Shown: piece by piece, positions 15,088 through 24,629 of the stretch | How positions within the stretch are numbered: position 1 is the first letter of the stretch | How the letters are laid out: each line of letters starts with the position of its first letter | Source of the DNA: Actinomadura coerulea | GTDB taxonomy: Bacteria; Actinomycetota; Actinomycetes; Streptosporangiales; Streptosporangiaceae | DNA length: 64,000 nucleotides | NCBI RefSeq assembly: GCF_014208105.1 | Contig: NZ_JACHMQ010000001.1 | Span: 1,674,001-1,738,000, forward strand | Direction of reading: 5' to 3' | The notes under the pieces: model-generated | The model's database searches: none | Told to the model about the DNA's origin: nothing | Seen by the model: only the letters and a program-made list of their open reading frames with translations | Position numbers and translations under genes: made by a program

Positions 15088-16044
15088 ATGGCCGCTGTAG
15101 GAAATCTGCTGACGCCGCCGTTGCGCGGCTTTCTGGAAATCGATCCCAAAACCCTCGACGTCGATCGCCTGGGCTTCCCGCCGGGCGACCCGCGGGCTCG
15201 CGCCCTGCTGGCGGACGTGGTCCAGAGCTTCGCTACCGGTTTCAATACCGCTCTTGGCGCGGATCCGGCGAGCCTGGATTTCGGGACGCTGCCGCACGAG
15301 TTACGCGGGTTCGCCTTCGAGGGCGCGGCCATGGGCGTGGCCCTGGTCGACCTGGCCACCTTCTCCGGAGGCCGCCGAGTGCGCGCGCTGGCCGAGGGGG
15401 CCGGCGCACGGTACGTCCACCTGATCCATGTCGGGGTGGGGTGGGCGTACGCGCGCACGCACGTGCACCCGTGGACGGGCATTCGCTTCGGGCGGCCGCT
15501 GCTGCGCTGGCTCGCGTGGGACGGCTGGGGATTCCACCAAGCTTTTTTCAAGTCCCAGCGGGTCCTGGTCCGGCACTGGGTCGAGCGGCCGGCGCGCGGG
15601 AACGTGCGCACGATCCGGGACCAGGGCGTCGGGCGGGCGCTGTGGTTCTACGCCGGCGGCGACCCGGCCGGGGTGGCCGAGAGGATCGGCGCCTTTCCGG
15701 CCGCCCGGCGGTCGGACGTGTGGGCGGGCATCGGGCTGGCCGCCGCGTACACCGGTGCGCTGCCCCCGGAGCGGTTGGGCGAGCTGCTGGACCGGGGCGC
15801 GGGCTTCGAGGAGCACATCGCCCAGGGCGCCGCGTTCGCGGCGAAGGCGCACGTGGTGTCGCAGGAGGTGCCGGAGCGGTCGGCGGCCGCGATCGAGGTT
15901 CTGACCGGAGCCGCTCCCGCGGTCGCCGCGGCGTGGACGGACGAGGCGGCCGTGACCGCCGAGCGCTGCGGCAGCGGTCCTGAGGGTTACGAGGTGTGGC
16001 GCGCGAGGGTGCGCCAGGCGTGGCGGAAGCACAACGAGGGGTGA
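15088..16044 (+). CDS. unbL: Enediyne biosynthesis protein UnbL (DUF1702)
   Basis: 318 residues from ATG 15088 (MAAVGNLLTPPLRGFLEIDP), chosen because family members begin shortly before such an LTPxLRGF segment; an in-frame ATG at 15013 would overlap the last inverted repeat. The family pattern is clear: FEGAAMGVALVDL, WAYARTHVHPWTGIRFGRPLLRWLAWDGWGFHQAFF, RALWFYAGGDP and IGLAAAYTGALP. UnbL is one of the conserved accessory proteins always found with PksE; its chemical role in turning the polyene into the enediyne core is not established. First gene of the operon; unbV starts 5 bases after its stop. Confidence 0.95.
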   Translation: MAAVGNLLTPPLRGFLEIDPKTLDVDRLGFPPGDPRARALLADVVQSFATGFNTALGADPASLDFGTLPHELRGFAFEGAAMGVALVDLATFSGGRRVRALAEGAGARYVHLIHVGVGWAYARTHVHPWTGIRFGRPLLRWLAWDGWGFHQAFFKSQRVLVRHWVERPARGNVRTIRDQGVGRALWFYAGGDPAGVAERIGAFPAARRSDVWAGIGLAAAYTGALPPERLGELLDRGAGFEEHIAQGAAFAAKAHVVSQEVPERSAAAIEVLTGAAPAVAAAWTDEAAVTAERCGSGPEGYEVWRARVRQAWRKHNEG

Positions 16045-16048
16045 GGGC

Positions 16049-17992
16049 ATGACCAGGAGGATTCGGGTGCTGCTGGCCCCGATCTGCGCGGCGCTGCTCA
16101 TCGTGGCGGGCTGGTACAACGCCCGGCTTCCGTCGGTGGCGCAGGCGGAGAACGAGCGCCTGGCGAGCGGGTTCGCGTTCCAGCGGCAGCCGCTGAACGG
16201 TACGGCCTCGCCGCGCGACATACGCACGGTCGCCCCCGCCTACAAGGGAATCGACCACTGGATCTCCTCGGTCGGCGCCGCGGTGGCGCTGGCCGACATC
16301 GACGGCGGCGGCCGTGCGGACGACGTCTGCCTGGTCGATCCGCGCGACGACAGCGTCATGCTGAGCCCGGCGCCGGGCACCGGGGCGCGGTTCCCGGCGA
16401 CGAGCCTGGCTCCGCACGGACTCCCGTACGACAGGACGATGGCGCCGATGGGGTGCGTGCCCGGCGACTACAACGAGGACGGCCGCATGGACGTCCTCGT
16501 CTACTACTGGGGCCGTTCGCCGGTGCTCTTCCTGCGCACTCCGGCGGCTCTCGGCAGGAACGACGCCTTCGCTCCGCAGGAGCTGGTCCGTCCGTACAAG
16601 GTGTGGAACAGCAACGCCGTGTCGCTCGCCGACCTGGACGGCGACGGCCACACCGACATCGTGGTCGGGAACTACTTCCCGGACCGGGCGCGGGTCCTCG
16701 ACCCGACGGCGAGCCAGAGCGAACTGCAGATGCAGAGTTCGATGTCCGCGGGGTACAACGGCGGCGTCAACCGGGTCCTGCGGTTCCGGTCCGCGCAGGG
16801 CGGCTCCCGTCCCTCGGCGGTCTACGGCGAGGAGCTCCGGCCCTTCTCCGACCAGGTCGCCAAGGGCTGGACGCTGGCGACCGGGGCGCAGGACCTCGAC
16901 GGCGACGGGCTGCCGGAACTGTACTTCGCCAACGACTTCGGCCCCGACCGCCTGCTCTACAACGAGTCCCGCCCCGGGAAGATCAAGCTCCGCCTGCTCA
17001 AGGGCGTGCGCCACCTCACGACGCCCAAGTCGATGCAGCTGGGCAGGGACTCCTTCAAGGGCATGGGCGTGGGGTTCACCGACATCAACGTCGACGGCGT
17101 GCCCGACATCGTGGTCAGCAACATCACCCAGGAGTACGGGCTCCTGGAGAGCAACTTCGCCTGGGTGAGCACCCGCAAGAAGGTCGTGGGGCCCGACGGG
17201 CGCGCCTACTACGACGACCACAGCGAGCGGCTGGGGCTGTCCCGGTCGGGCTGGGGCTGGGACATCAAGGCCGGCGACTTCGCGGGCGAGGGGCGCGACC
17301 AGATCATCCAGGCCACCGGGTTCGTCGAGGGCAAGGACAACCGCTGGGCCCAGTTGCAGGAGCTCGCGATGTCCAACGACGAGGTCCTGGCGCACCCGCG
17401 CCTGTGGCCCAACGTGCAGAAGAAGGATGATATTTCGGGCAACAACCCCAACCGGTTCTTCGTCCGCGGCTCGGACGGCCGGTACCACGACGTCGCGGGC
17501 CGGCTCGGTGTCGGCGACCGCGGAGTGTCGCGGGGCATCGCGCTCGCCGACGTGGACCACGACGGGCGGCTCGACTTCGCCGTCGCGAACCAGTGGGGGC
17601 AGTCGTCCTTCTACCGCAACGTCCGCAGCGCGCAGCGGCCCTACCTCGGGCTGAGGCTCCTCCGCTCGCCGGAGGGCTGCGGTGCGCGGCCCGGCGATGC
17701 CGGCGCGGCGCGGCCGGCGGCCGGCGGAGTACCGGCGATCGGCGCGAAGGCCGTCGTGGACTCCGGAGCCAAGGGCCAGCGGACGGGCCAGGTCTACCCG
17801 GCCAACGGCCATGCCGGCGTCTCCTCGCCCGAGCTGCTGTTCGCGCTGGACGGGGCCGCGGCGCCGGTCCCCGTCACGGTCACCTGGCGCGACTCCTGCG
17901 GACGCCGGCACACCGGCAAGGTCCAGGCGACTCCGGGCTGGCACAGCATGCTGCTCGGCGCCGACGGTTCGATCAGGGAGATGGGCTCGTGA
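16049..17992 (+). CDS. unbV: Enediyne biosynthesis protein UnbV (ASPIC/UnbV, FG-GAP repeats)
   Basis: 647 residues. The N-terminus (RRIRVLLAPICAALLIVAGW) is a signal peptide or membrane anchor, so the rest is probably extracytoplasmic. Repeated FG-GAP/calcium-loop motifs follow (ADIDGGGRAD, GDYNEDGRMD, ADLDGDGHTD, DLDGDGLPE, DINVDGVPD, DVDHDGRLD), forming a beta-propeller, and the C-terminal VYPANGHAGVSSPELLFALDG region is the ASPIC/UnbV domain. It belongs to the conserved enediyne cassette, but its role is unknown. Its TGA overlaps the GTG of unbU. Confidence 0.95.
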   Translation: MTRRIRVLLAPICAALLIVAGWYNARLPSVAQAENERLASGFAFQRQPLNGTASPRDIRTVAPAYKGIDHWISSVGAAVALADIDGGGRADDVCLVDPRDDSVMLSPAPGTGARFPATSLAPHGLPYDRTMAPMGCVPGDYNEDGRMDVLVYYWGRSPVLFLRTPAALGRNDAFAPQELVRPYKVWNSNAVSLADLDGDGHTDIVVGNYFPDRARVLDPTASQSELQMQSSMSAGYNGGVNRVLRFRSAQGGSRPSAVYGEELRPFSDQVAKGWTLATGAQDLDGDGLPELYFANDFGPDRLLYNESRPGKIKLRLLKGVRHLTTPKSMQLGRDSFKGMGVGFTDINVDGVPDIVVSNITQEYGLLESNFAWVSTRKKVVGPDGRAYYDDHSERLGLSRSGWGWDIKAGDFAGEGRDQIIQATGFVEGKDNRWAQLQELAMSNDEVLAHPRLWPNVQKKDDISGNNPNRFFVRGSDGRYHDVAGRLGVGDRGVSRGIALADVDHDGRLDFAVANQWGQSSFYRNVRSAQRPYLGLRLLRSPEGCGARPGDAGAARPAAGGVPAIGAKAVVDSGAKGQRTGQVYPANGHAGVSSPELLFALDGAAAPVPVTVTWRDSCGRRHTGKVQATPGWHSMLLGADGSIREMGS

Positions 17993-18999
17993 ACTCGGCG
18001 AACGTGGAATCCACGACCAACCCGGCGTCCGCCGCCCCGGACAGGCCCGCCAAGGATCCGCGGATCATCGCGCTGCGCCGGTTCGCGATCTCGATCACGG
18101 TCTTCAACATCCTCGGGCACACGGTCCTCGGGTTCGAGCCGTCATGGGCGACCCCCCTTGCCGCGATGGCCGTCGCGTACGTGATGGAGCTGGGGCTGGA
18201 GACCCTGGACGCCTGGGCGACGCGACGGCCGGTCAAGTACGCGGGCGGCCCGGCCGCGCTGGTGAACTTCCTCATGCCCGCCCACATCACCGCGCTGGCC
18301 TGCGCGATGCTCCTGTACGCCAACGCGCGGCTGGGGCCGGTCATCTTCGCGGTCATCGTGGCCGTCGCCTCGAAGTACCTGATCAGGGTCCGGATCGGCG
18401 GGCGCCCGCGGCACGTGCTGAACCCCTCCAACTTCGGCATCGCGGTCGTCCTCGTGCTGTTCCCCTGGGTCGGGATCGCGCCTCCCTACCAGTTCACCGA
18501 GTGGGTGGGCACACCGCTCGACCTGGCGATCCCGGCGCTCATCCTCGCCGCGGGGACGATGCTGAACGCCAAGCTCACCAAGAAGATGCCCCTGATCCTC
18601 GGCTGGATCGGCGTGTTCGCTCTCCAGGCGCTGGTCCGGACCCCCATCGAGGGGACGGCGACGCTCAGCGCGCTGCTGGCCATGAGCGGCGTGGCGTTCG
18701 TCCTGTTCACCAACTACATGATCACTGACCCGGGGACCACGCCGGTGCGGCCGCGCAACCAGTTCCTCTTCGGCGCGTCGACCGCCCTCGTGTACGCGCT
18801 CCTGGTCCACCTCCACGTGGTGTACGGCCTGTTCTTCGCGCTCGTCATCGTGTGCGTGCTGCGCGGCGCCGCCCTGGCGGTCATGGACGTCCGGCAGCGC
18901 GCCGCCGCGCGGACGGTGCCCCTGGCCGAGCCCAAGGCCGTGCCCCGCCCGGCGCCCGCCCGCGGCGGCGTGCTGGCGACCGGCGAGGAGGCGAAGTGA
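17989..18999 (+). CDS. unbU: Enediyne biosynthesis membrane protein UnbU
   Basis: 336 residues from GTG 17989, overlapping the unbV stop by 4 bases (GTGA). After a ~25-residue polar N-terminus there are about eight hydrophobic segments (ISITVFNILGHTVLGF, ALVNFLMPAHITALACAML, NFGIAVVLVLFPWVGIAP, LVYALLVHLHVVYGLFFALVIVCVL), resembling RnfD/NqrB-like membrane proteins. NPSNFG and NYMITDPGTTPVRPRNQ are strongly conserved in UnbU. A redox or transport role has been proposed from this resemblance; not established. Confidence 0.95.
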   Translation: MNSANVESTTNPASAAPDRPAKDPRIIALRRFAISITVFNILGHTVLGFEPSWATPLAAMAVAYVMELGLETLDAWATRRPVKYAGGPAALVNFLMPAHITALACAMLLYANARLGPVIFAVIVAVASKYLIRVRIGGRPRHVLNPSNFGIAVVLVLFPWVGIAPPYQFTEWVGTPLDLAIPALILAAGTMLNAKLTKKMPLILGWIGVFALQALVRTPIEGTATLSALLAMSGVAFVLFTNYMITDPGTTPVRPRNQFLFGASTALVYALLVHLHVVYGLFFALVIVCVLRGAALAVMDVRQRAAARTVPLAEPKAVPRPAPARGGVLATGEEAK

Positions 19000-21900
19000 C
19001 CGTCGCGAGCGACGCGATCGCCGTCGTCGGCCTCGGATGCCGCCATCCCGACGCCTCCACGCCCGAGCAGTTGTGGGAGACGGTCCTGGCGCGGCGGCGC
19101 GCCTTCCGGCCGCTCCCGCGCGAGCGCCTCGACCTCGCCGACTACGGAGACCCGGCGGCGGGCCCCGACGCGACCGACCTGCGCTACGCGGCGGTCCTCG
19201 ACGGCTGGTCCTTCGACCGCTCGCGCTACCGGGTGCCCGGACCGGCGTACCGGGTGACCGACCTCGCGCACTGGCTCGCCCTGGACGTCGCCGGCGACAC
19301 GCTGGCCGCCGCCGGCTTCGCCGAGGGGCACGGGCTGGACCGGCGGCGCGCCGGCGTGATCCTCGGGAACACGCTGACGGGCGAGTTCAGCCGCGCCGCG
19401 CTGATGCGGCTGCGCTGGCCCTACGTCCGCAGGAACCTGGTGGCCGCCCTCGCCGCGCGAGGCTGGGAGGCCGAGGAGCTGGGCGGCCTGCTGCGGGAGG
19501 TCGAGGAGTCCTACAAGGAGCCGTTCGCCGAACCCAACGACGAGAGCCTCGTCGGCGGTCTGGCCAACGCCATCGCGGGCCGGGTGTGCAACCACTTCGA
19601 CTTCCGCGGCGCGGGCTACACGGTCGACGGCGCCTGCTCGTCGTCCCTGCTCGCCGTCATCACGGCCTGCACCTACCTGCGCGACGGCGACCTCGACTTC
19701 GCGCTCGCGGGCGGCGTCGACCTCAGCCTCGACCCGTTCGAGCTGGTGGGGTTCTCCCGGCTCGGCGCGCTGGCCGGCTCGGCGATGCGGGTGTACGATG
19801 CGCGGCCCACCGGCTTCCTGCCCGGTGAGGGCTGCTCGATGGTCGCCCTGATGCGCGCCCGGGACGCCGTCGCCGCGGGGCGGCGGCCGATCGCCCTGAT
19901 CAGGGGCTGGGGCATGTCCTCGGACGGCAACGGCGGGCTGACCCGGCCGGACGTCTCCGGGCAGCGGCTCGCTCTGGAGCGCGCCTACGCGCGCGCGGGC
20001 TTCGGACCGGAGACCGTGGCGCTGTTCGAGGGCCACGGCACCGGCACCGAGGTCGGCGACCGCACCGAACTGCACGCGCTCGCCGAGGTCCATGAGGGAC
20101 GGCGCAGGCAGCGCCCGGCGGCGCTCGGATCCATCAAGGCCAACATCGGGCACACGAAGGCGGCCGCCGGCGCCGCCGGGCTGATCAAAGCGGTGCTGGC
20201 GCTGCGGCGGCAGGTCATCCCGCCGACCACCGGCTGCGACGAGCCCCACCCGCTCCTGCGCGACCCGGGCGCGCCGCTGCGCATCGTCCGCGAGGCCGAG
20301 CCCTGGCCGGACGCCCCGCTGCGGGCCGGCGTCAGCGCGATGGGGTTCGGCGGCATCAACACCCACGTCGTCCTGGAGGCCGCGAGCGTCCGCCGCACCA
20401 CGGCGCGGCTGGCGGCCCGGGACCGCCGGGCGGCGCGGGAGCCGCTCGACTGCGAGGTCTTCGCGCTCTCCGCCGGCACGGACGCCGACCTCGCCGCCGT
20501 CCTGGAACGCGTGGCCGTGCGGGCGAGGACGATGTCGCTCGCCGAGCACGCCGACCTGGCGGCCGCCCTGGCGGAGCGCGCTCACGGTGACGCGCCGGTG
20601 CGGGCGGCCATCGTCGCCCGCGACCCCGCGGAGCTTGCCGCGCGCGCGGAACGGGCGGGCGAGCTCCTCGCCGGGCTCGGCGCGTCCGGGTTCGCCGCCC
20701 GGCCCGGCGTCTACGTCGGCCGCGGCGCTCCGGGCCGGGTCGGGCTGCTGTTCCCGGGGCAGGGCGCCCCCGTGCGGGAGCGCGCCGGTGCCCTCGGCGT
20801 GGTCCTCCCGGAGGCGGGGGAGTACTTCGAGGAGGGGCTCGCGGCGGACCCGGTCGACACCGCCGTCGCCCAGCCCGCCGTCTTCCGCGCCTCCGCGGCG
20901 GCGCTGCGCTGGCTCGACCGGCTCGGCGTCACGGCGGCCGCGGCGGTCGGGCACAGCCTCGGCGAGATCACCGCCCTGCACTGGGCCGGCGCGCTGAGCC
21001 GCCCGGACGCCCTGCACCTGGTGACCAGGCGCGGGCGCATCATGGCCGACAACTGCGAGGCGGGGACCGGGATGGCCTCCCTCGCCGCGCCGGCCGCCGC
21101 CGTCGCCGGCCTCATCGACGACGCCGACCTGGTGATCGCCGCCGACAACGGCGCCGTCCAGGTCGTCGCCGGCCCCCTCACCGAGGTCGACCGCGTCGTC
21201 AAGAGGGCCCGCGCGAAGGGGATCACCGCGGGCAGGCTGAGGGTCAGCCACGCCTTCCACTCCCCGGCTGTCGCCGCGGCCGAGCCGGTGCTCGCGCGCC
21301 ACCTCGGCGACCTCGCGGTGGCGGCCCCCGCCGGGCGCGTGTACTCCACGGTCGCCGGCCGGGAGCTGACCGCCGCCGACGACGTCCGCGCGCTGCTCGC
21401 CCGGCAGCTCACCGCGCCCGTGCGCTTCCGCGAGGCGCTGGAGCTCCTCGCCGCGGACTGCGACCTGCTCGTCGAGGCCGGCCCCGGCCACACCCTCACG
21501 GCGATGGCCCAGTCGGTCACGGGCGTGCCGGTCCGCACGCTGGACGCGGGCGCGGAGTCGGCCGCCGCCCTCGGCGACGCCACCGCCGCGCTGTTCGCCG
21601 TCGGCGCCGTCTGCGATCTCACGGCCCTGTCCGCCGAGCGGTTCCACCGCCCGTTCGACCTCTGGCGGGATCCGGAGTTCCTCGCCAGCCCCTGCGAGAG
21701 CGCCCCGGCGGGTGTCCTCGACGATCGGCTCGGCCGTGCCGCGGCGGCCGCCGCGGCCCCGGCCGCTCCCGCCGGGGCCCCGGCGCCCGCGGCGGAGCCG
21801 CGGCCCGAGGCGGACTCCGACGTGCCCGCCGTGGTGCGCGGGCTCATCGCCGAAGCCCTGGAGCTGCCGCCCGACGTGATCGGCGACGGAGACCGGCTCC

Positions 21901-24629
21901 TCGGCGACCTCCATCTCAACTCGCTCCGGGTCGTCCAGCTCGCCGCCGAGGCCGCCGAACGGACCCGGCGGGCCGTACCGGCCGCCCCGCCGATCTTCGC
22001 CGAGGCCACGGTCGCCTCGTTCGCCCAGGCGATCGAGGAGCTGCCCGCCGCCGAGGGCGGGGCCGGTTCGCACGGGCCGCCGGAGGGCGTCCGCGAATGG
22101 CATCGCGTGCTGGTCGAATACGCCCGCCCGGTCGAGCCGGCCGCCGAAGCCGCGTCCCGCGCCTGGCACGTCTTCGGCGGCGGGCGGTTCCGCGCGCTTG
22201 TCGAGCCGCGCCTGACCCCTCCGCCCGAGGGGGAGGCGCGCCCGGCGGTCGTCGCGTTCCTCCCCGAGGACCCGGACGACCGGGCGGTCGACGCGCTGAT
22301 CGAAGCCGCCCGCCTCGCGGTGGACACCGACGCGCCCTTCACCGTCGTGGACTCCGGCGACACGGCGTCGGGCTTCGTCGGGACGATCGCCGCCGAGTAC
22401 CCCTCCCTGCCGGTCCGCTGGGTCCGGGTGCTGGCGGACGCCCCCCCGGACGCGGTCGGCGACGTGCTCACGGCCTCGTGGGACGGGCATGCCGAGCTCG
22501 TCGTGGACGAGGAGGGCCGCACCCGCGTCCCCGCCTACCGGGCCGCCGGCCTGGGCACGTCCGGCAGGGCTCCGGACACCGCCGAGCCCCCGCTGTCTCC
22601 CGGCGAAGTGCTCGTGGTGACCGGAGGCGGGAAAGGCATCGGCTTCGCGAGCGCCCACTTCCTGGCACGGCGCTGGGGGGTGCGGCTGGGACTGATCGGA
22701 CGCAGCGCGCCGGACACCGACGCCGAGCTGCGGGACAACCTCTCCCGGCTGCGGGAGGCCGGCGTCGACTTCTGCTACCAGGCCGCGGACGTCACCGATC
22801 CGGAGTCGCTCCACCACGGCGTCGCCGCGATCGCCGGCCGGCTCGGACCGGTCAGAGGAGTGATCCACGCCAGCGGCCTGAACCGCCCGGCGCGGTTCAG
22901 CGAGATCGGTGACGCCTACGCCGAGCACGCGGCGCCGAAGCACCACGGGCTCCGCGCGCTGCTGGACGCCGCCGGCGCGGAGGGACTGCGGCTGGTCCTC
23001 ACCTTCGGCTCCGTGATCGGCCGGTTCGGCCTCGCCGGGGAGGCGCACTACGCCCTGGCCAACGGCCGCATGCGGGAGCTGGTCCGGATCCTCGCCCGCG
23101 ACCTGCCGGACTGCCGCGTCGCCAACCTCGACTGGACGGTCTGGTCGGGTGCCGGCATGGGGGAGCGCCTCAAGGTGCTCGACGACCTCGCCCGCGCGGG
23201 CGTGTCACCGGTGCCCGCCGACCGCGGGACCGAGCTGCTCGCCCAGGCGGCCGAGGCGCGGCCGCCGTCGCACTCCATGGTGATCAGCGGGCGGCTGCCG
23301 CAGCTCGGCCGCGCGGGGGAGCCGGTCCTGGACGGGCACCGCTTCCTGCGCCGGGTGCGCGCGTGGACCCCGGGCGTCGAACTGGTGGCCGAGGCCGAGC
23401 TGAGCCTGTCCGGCGATCCGTACCTGGACGACCACCGCATCGACGGTGTGGCCGTGCTGCCCGCGGTGTGCGTGCTCGAGGCGATGGCCCAGGCGGCGTC
23501 CGCGCTGACCGGCCGGCCCGCGGCGGGGGTGGCGGACTCCCGCTTCGACCGCCCCGTGGTGGTCCCCGAGCACGGGACCCGTACCGTCCGGGTGTGCGCG
23601 CTCGTCCGCGAGGACGGGGACGTGGACGTCGCGGTGCGCAGTGACGAGACTGGCTTCGCGGTCGACCACTTCACCGGGACCGTCACCTCGGCGGACGCCG
23701 AGCCCCCGGAGAACCCGGCCGCGACGGCGCGGATACCGGCCCACACCGGGGACGACATGTACGGGCCGCTGTTCTTCCACGGCCGGCGCTTCCGCAGACT
23801 CCGCGGCTACACGCACCTGGAGGCCACCGCGTGCACGGCCGTGCTGGACGGGGACCGGCACTGGCGCTTCGGGGACGGCCTCCCGGCGAACCTCCTGTTC
23901 GGTGACCCCGCCCGCAACGACGCCTCGATCCACGTCCTCCAGGCGTGCGTCCCCCACCGGCGGCTGCTGCCGGTCGGGTGCGCGCGGTTCACCGTCCACC
24001 AGGGTGGGGCCGGGGAGGGCGAGCTGACGCTCGCCGCGGTCGAACGCGAGCACTCCGGCGCCGACTACACCTACGACGTCGCCGTGCGGGACGGCTCCGG
24101 CCGGCCGGTCGTGAGCTGGAGCGGCCTCCGCCTTCGCGACGTGGGCCCGCTGCCGGTCACGACCCTGCACCCGGTGCTCGTCGGGCCCTACCTGCAGCGC
24201 ACCCTCACCGCCCTGCTCCCGGAGCGCGACATCCGGTTGACCGTCGAGGCCGGCGGGCCCGGCGACGGCCTCGCCTCCGGCGGCCGGGCGAACGGCAGAC
24301 CCTGGGCCGTCCTGGTGGAGGGGGAGCCCGTCGCCTGCGCGCGGACCTCTGATCCGGCGCCGGAGCCGCCCACGCACTGGACCGGCCTCGCCGACCGGCT
24401 CGGCCGCCTCGTCGGTGAGCCGGACCGGCTGGTCCGGACGCGGCTGCGGGCGGTCGGCGCATGCCTGTCCGGGCCGCCGGGCCCGCCCGGGCTCGCCGTC
24501 CAGGGCGTTTACGAGAACGGATGGGTGGTCCTCCAGGCCGGGGGATCGGACATCGTCTCCGTGGTCCTCTCCGTCGACGGGGAAGCCGGGCCGACGGCGA
24601 TGGCGATCCCCGTCAAGGGGGCATCGTGA
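18996..24629 (+). CDS. pksE: Iterative type I enediyne polyketide synthase (PksE)
   Basis: 1877 residues from GTG 18996, overlapping unbU by 4 bases. Domains in order: KS (Cys214 in DGACSSSL, then EGHGTGT and NIGHTKAAAG), AT (Ser654 in GHSLGE), ACP (Ser976 in LHLNSL), KR (VVTGGGKGIG from ~1206, FGSVIGRFG, YALANG), DH (His1480 in DDHRIDGVAVLP), and a C-terminal ~150-residue region corresponding to the integrated phosphopantetheinyl transferase. PksE makes the linear polyene precursor from malonyl-CoA. The PPTase region looks degenerate: where family members have a Mg-binding CDxE motif this one has CARTS (Cys1781, Ala1782), and the later W-x-x-x-E-x-x-x-K-like helix reads LRAVGACLSG. A separate PPTase may therefore be needed. 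Confidence 0.97.
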   Translation: MTVASDAIAVVGLGCRHPDASTPEQLWETVLARRRAFRPLPRERLDLADYGDPAAGPDATDLRYAAVLDGWSFDRSRYRVPGPAYRVTDLAHWLALDVAGDTLAAAGFAEGHGLDRRRAGVILGNTLTGEFSRAALMRLRWPYVRRNLVAALAARGWEAEELGGLLREVEESYKEPFAEPNDESLVGGLANAIAGRVCNHFDFRGAGYTVDGACSSSLLAVITACTYLRDGDLDFALAGGVDLSLDPFELVGFSRLGALAGSAMRVYDARPTGFLPGEGCSMVALMRARDAVAAGRRPIALIRGWGMSSDGNGGLTRPDVSGQRLALERAYARAGFGPETVALFEGHGTGTEVGDRTELHALAEVHEGRRRQRPAALGSIKANIGHTKAAAGAAGLIKAVLALRRQVIPPTTGCDEPHPLLRDPGAPLRIVREAEPWPDAPLRAGVSAMGFGGINTHVVLEAASVRRTTARLAARDRRAAREPLDCEVFALSAGTDADLAAVLERVAVRARTMSLAEHADLAAALAERAHGDAPVRAAIVARDPAELAARAERAGELLAGLGASGFAARPGVYVGRGAPGRVGLLFPGQGAPVRERAGALGVVLPEAGEYFEEGLAADPVDTAVAQPAVFRASAAALRWLDRLGVTAAAAVGHSLGEITALHWAGALSRPDALHLVTRRGRIMADNCEAGTGMASLAAPAAAVAGLIDDADLVIAADNGAVQVVAGPLTEVDRVVKRARAKGITAGRLRVSHAFHSPAVAAAEPVLARHLGDLAVAAPAGRVYSTVAGRELTAADDVRALLARQLTAPVRFREALELLAADCDLLVEAGPGHTLTAMAQSVTGVPVRTLDAGAESAAALGDATAALFAVGAVCDLTALSAERFHRPFDLWRDPEFLASPCESAPAGVLDDRLGRAAAAAAAPAAPAGAPAPAAEPRPEADSDVPAVVRGLIAEALELPPDVIGDGDRLLGDLHLNSLRVVQLAAEAAERTRRAVPAAPPIFAEATVASFAQAIEELPAAEGGAGSHGPPEGVREWHRVLVEYARPVEPAAEAASRAWHVFGGGRFRALVEPRLTPPPEGEARPAVVAFLPEDPDDRAVDALIEAARLAVDTDAPFTVVDSGDTASGFVGTIAAEYPSLPVRWVRVLADAPPDAVGDVLTASWDGHAELVVDEEGRTRVPAYRAAGLGTSGRAPDTAEPPLSPGEVLVVTGGGKGIGFASAHFLARRWGVRLGLIGRSAPDTDAELRDNLSRLREAGVDFCYQAADVTDPESLHHGVAAIAGRLGPVRGVIHASGLNRPARFSEIGDAYAEHAAPKHHGLRALLDAAGAEGLRLVLTFGSVIGRFGLAGEAHYALANGRMRELVRILARDLPDCRVANLDWTVWSGAGMGERLKVLDDLARAGVSPVPADRGTELLAQAAEARPPSHSMVISGRLPQLGRAGEPVLDGHRFLRRVRAWTPGVELVAEAELSLSGDPYLDDHRIDGVAVLPAVCVLEAMAQAASALTGRPAAGVADSRFDRPVVVPEHGTRTVRVCALVREDGDVDVAVRSDETGFAVDHFTGTVTSADAEPPENPAATARIPAHTGDDMYGPLFFHGRRFRRLRGYTHLEATACTAVLDGDRHWRFGDGLPANLLFGDPARNDASIHVLQACVPHRRLLPVGCARFTVHQGGAGEGELTLAAVEREHSGADYTYDVAVRDGSGRPVVSWSGLRLRDVGPLPVTTLHPVLVGPYLQRTLTALLPERDIRLTVEAGGPGDGLASGGRANGRPWAVLVEGEPVACARTSDPAPEPPTHWTGLADRLGRLVGEPDRLVRTRLRAVGACLSGPPGPPGLAVQGVYENGWVVLQAGGSDIVSVVLSVDGEAGPTAMAIPVKGAS

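Noticed and set aside
18714..23048. Minus-strand open frame of 1444 codons across pksE
   Set aside because: It mirrors pksE codons in high-GC DNA; the translation is Arg/Gly/Ala-rich without family motifs, and pksE domains are intact on the plus strand.
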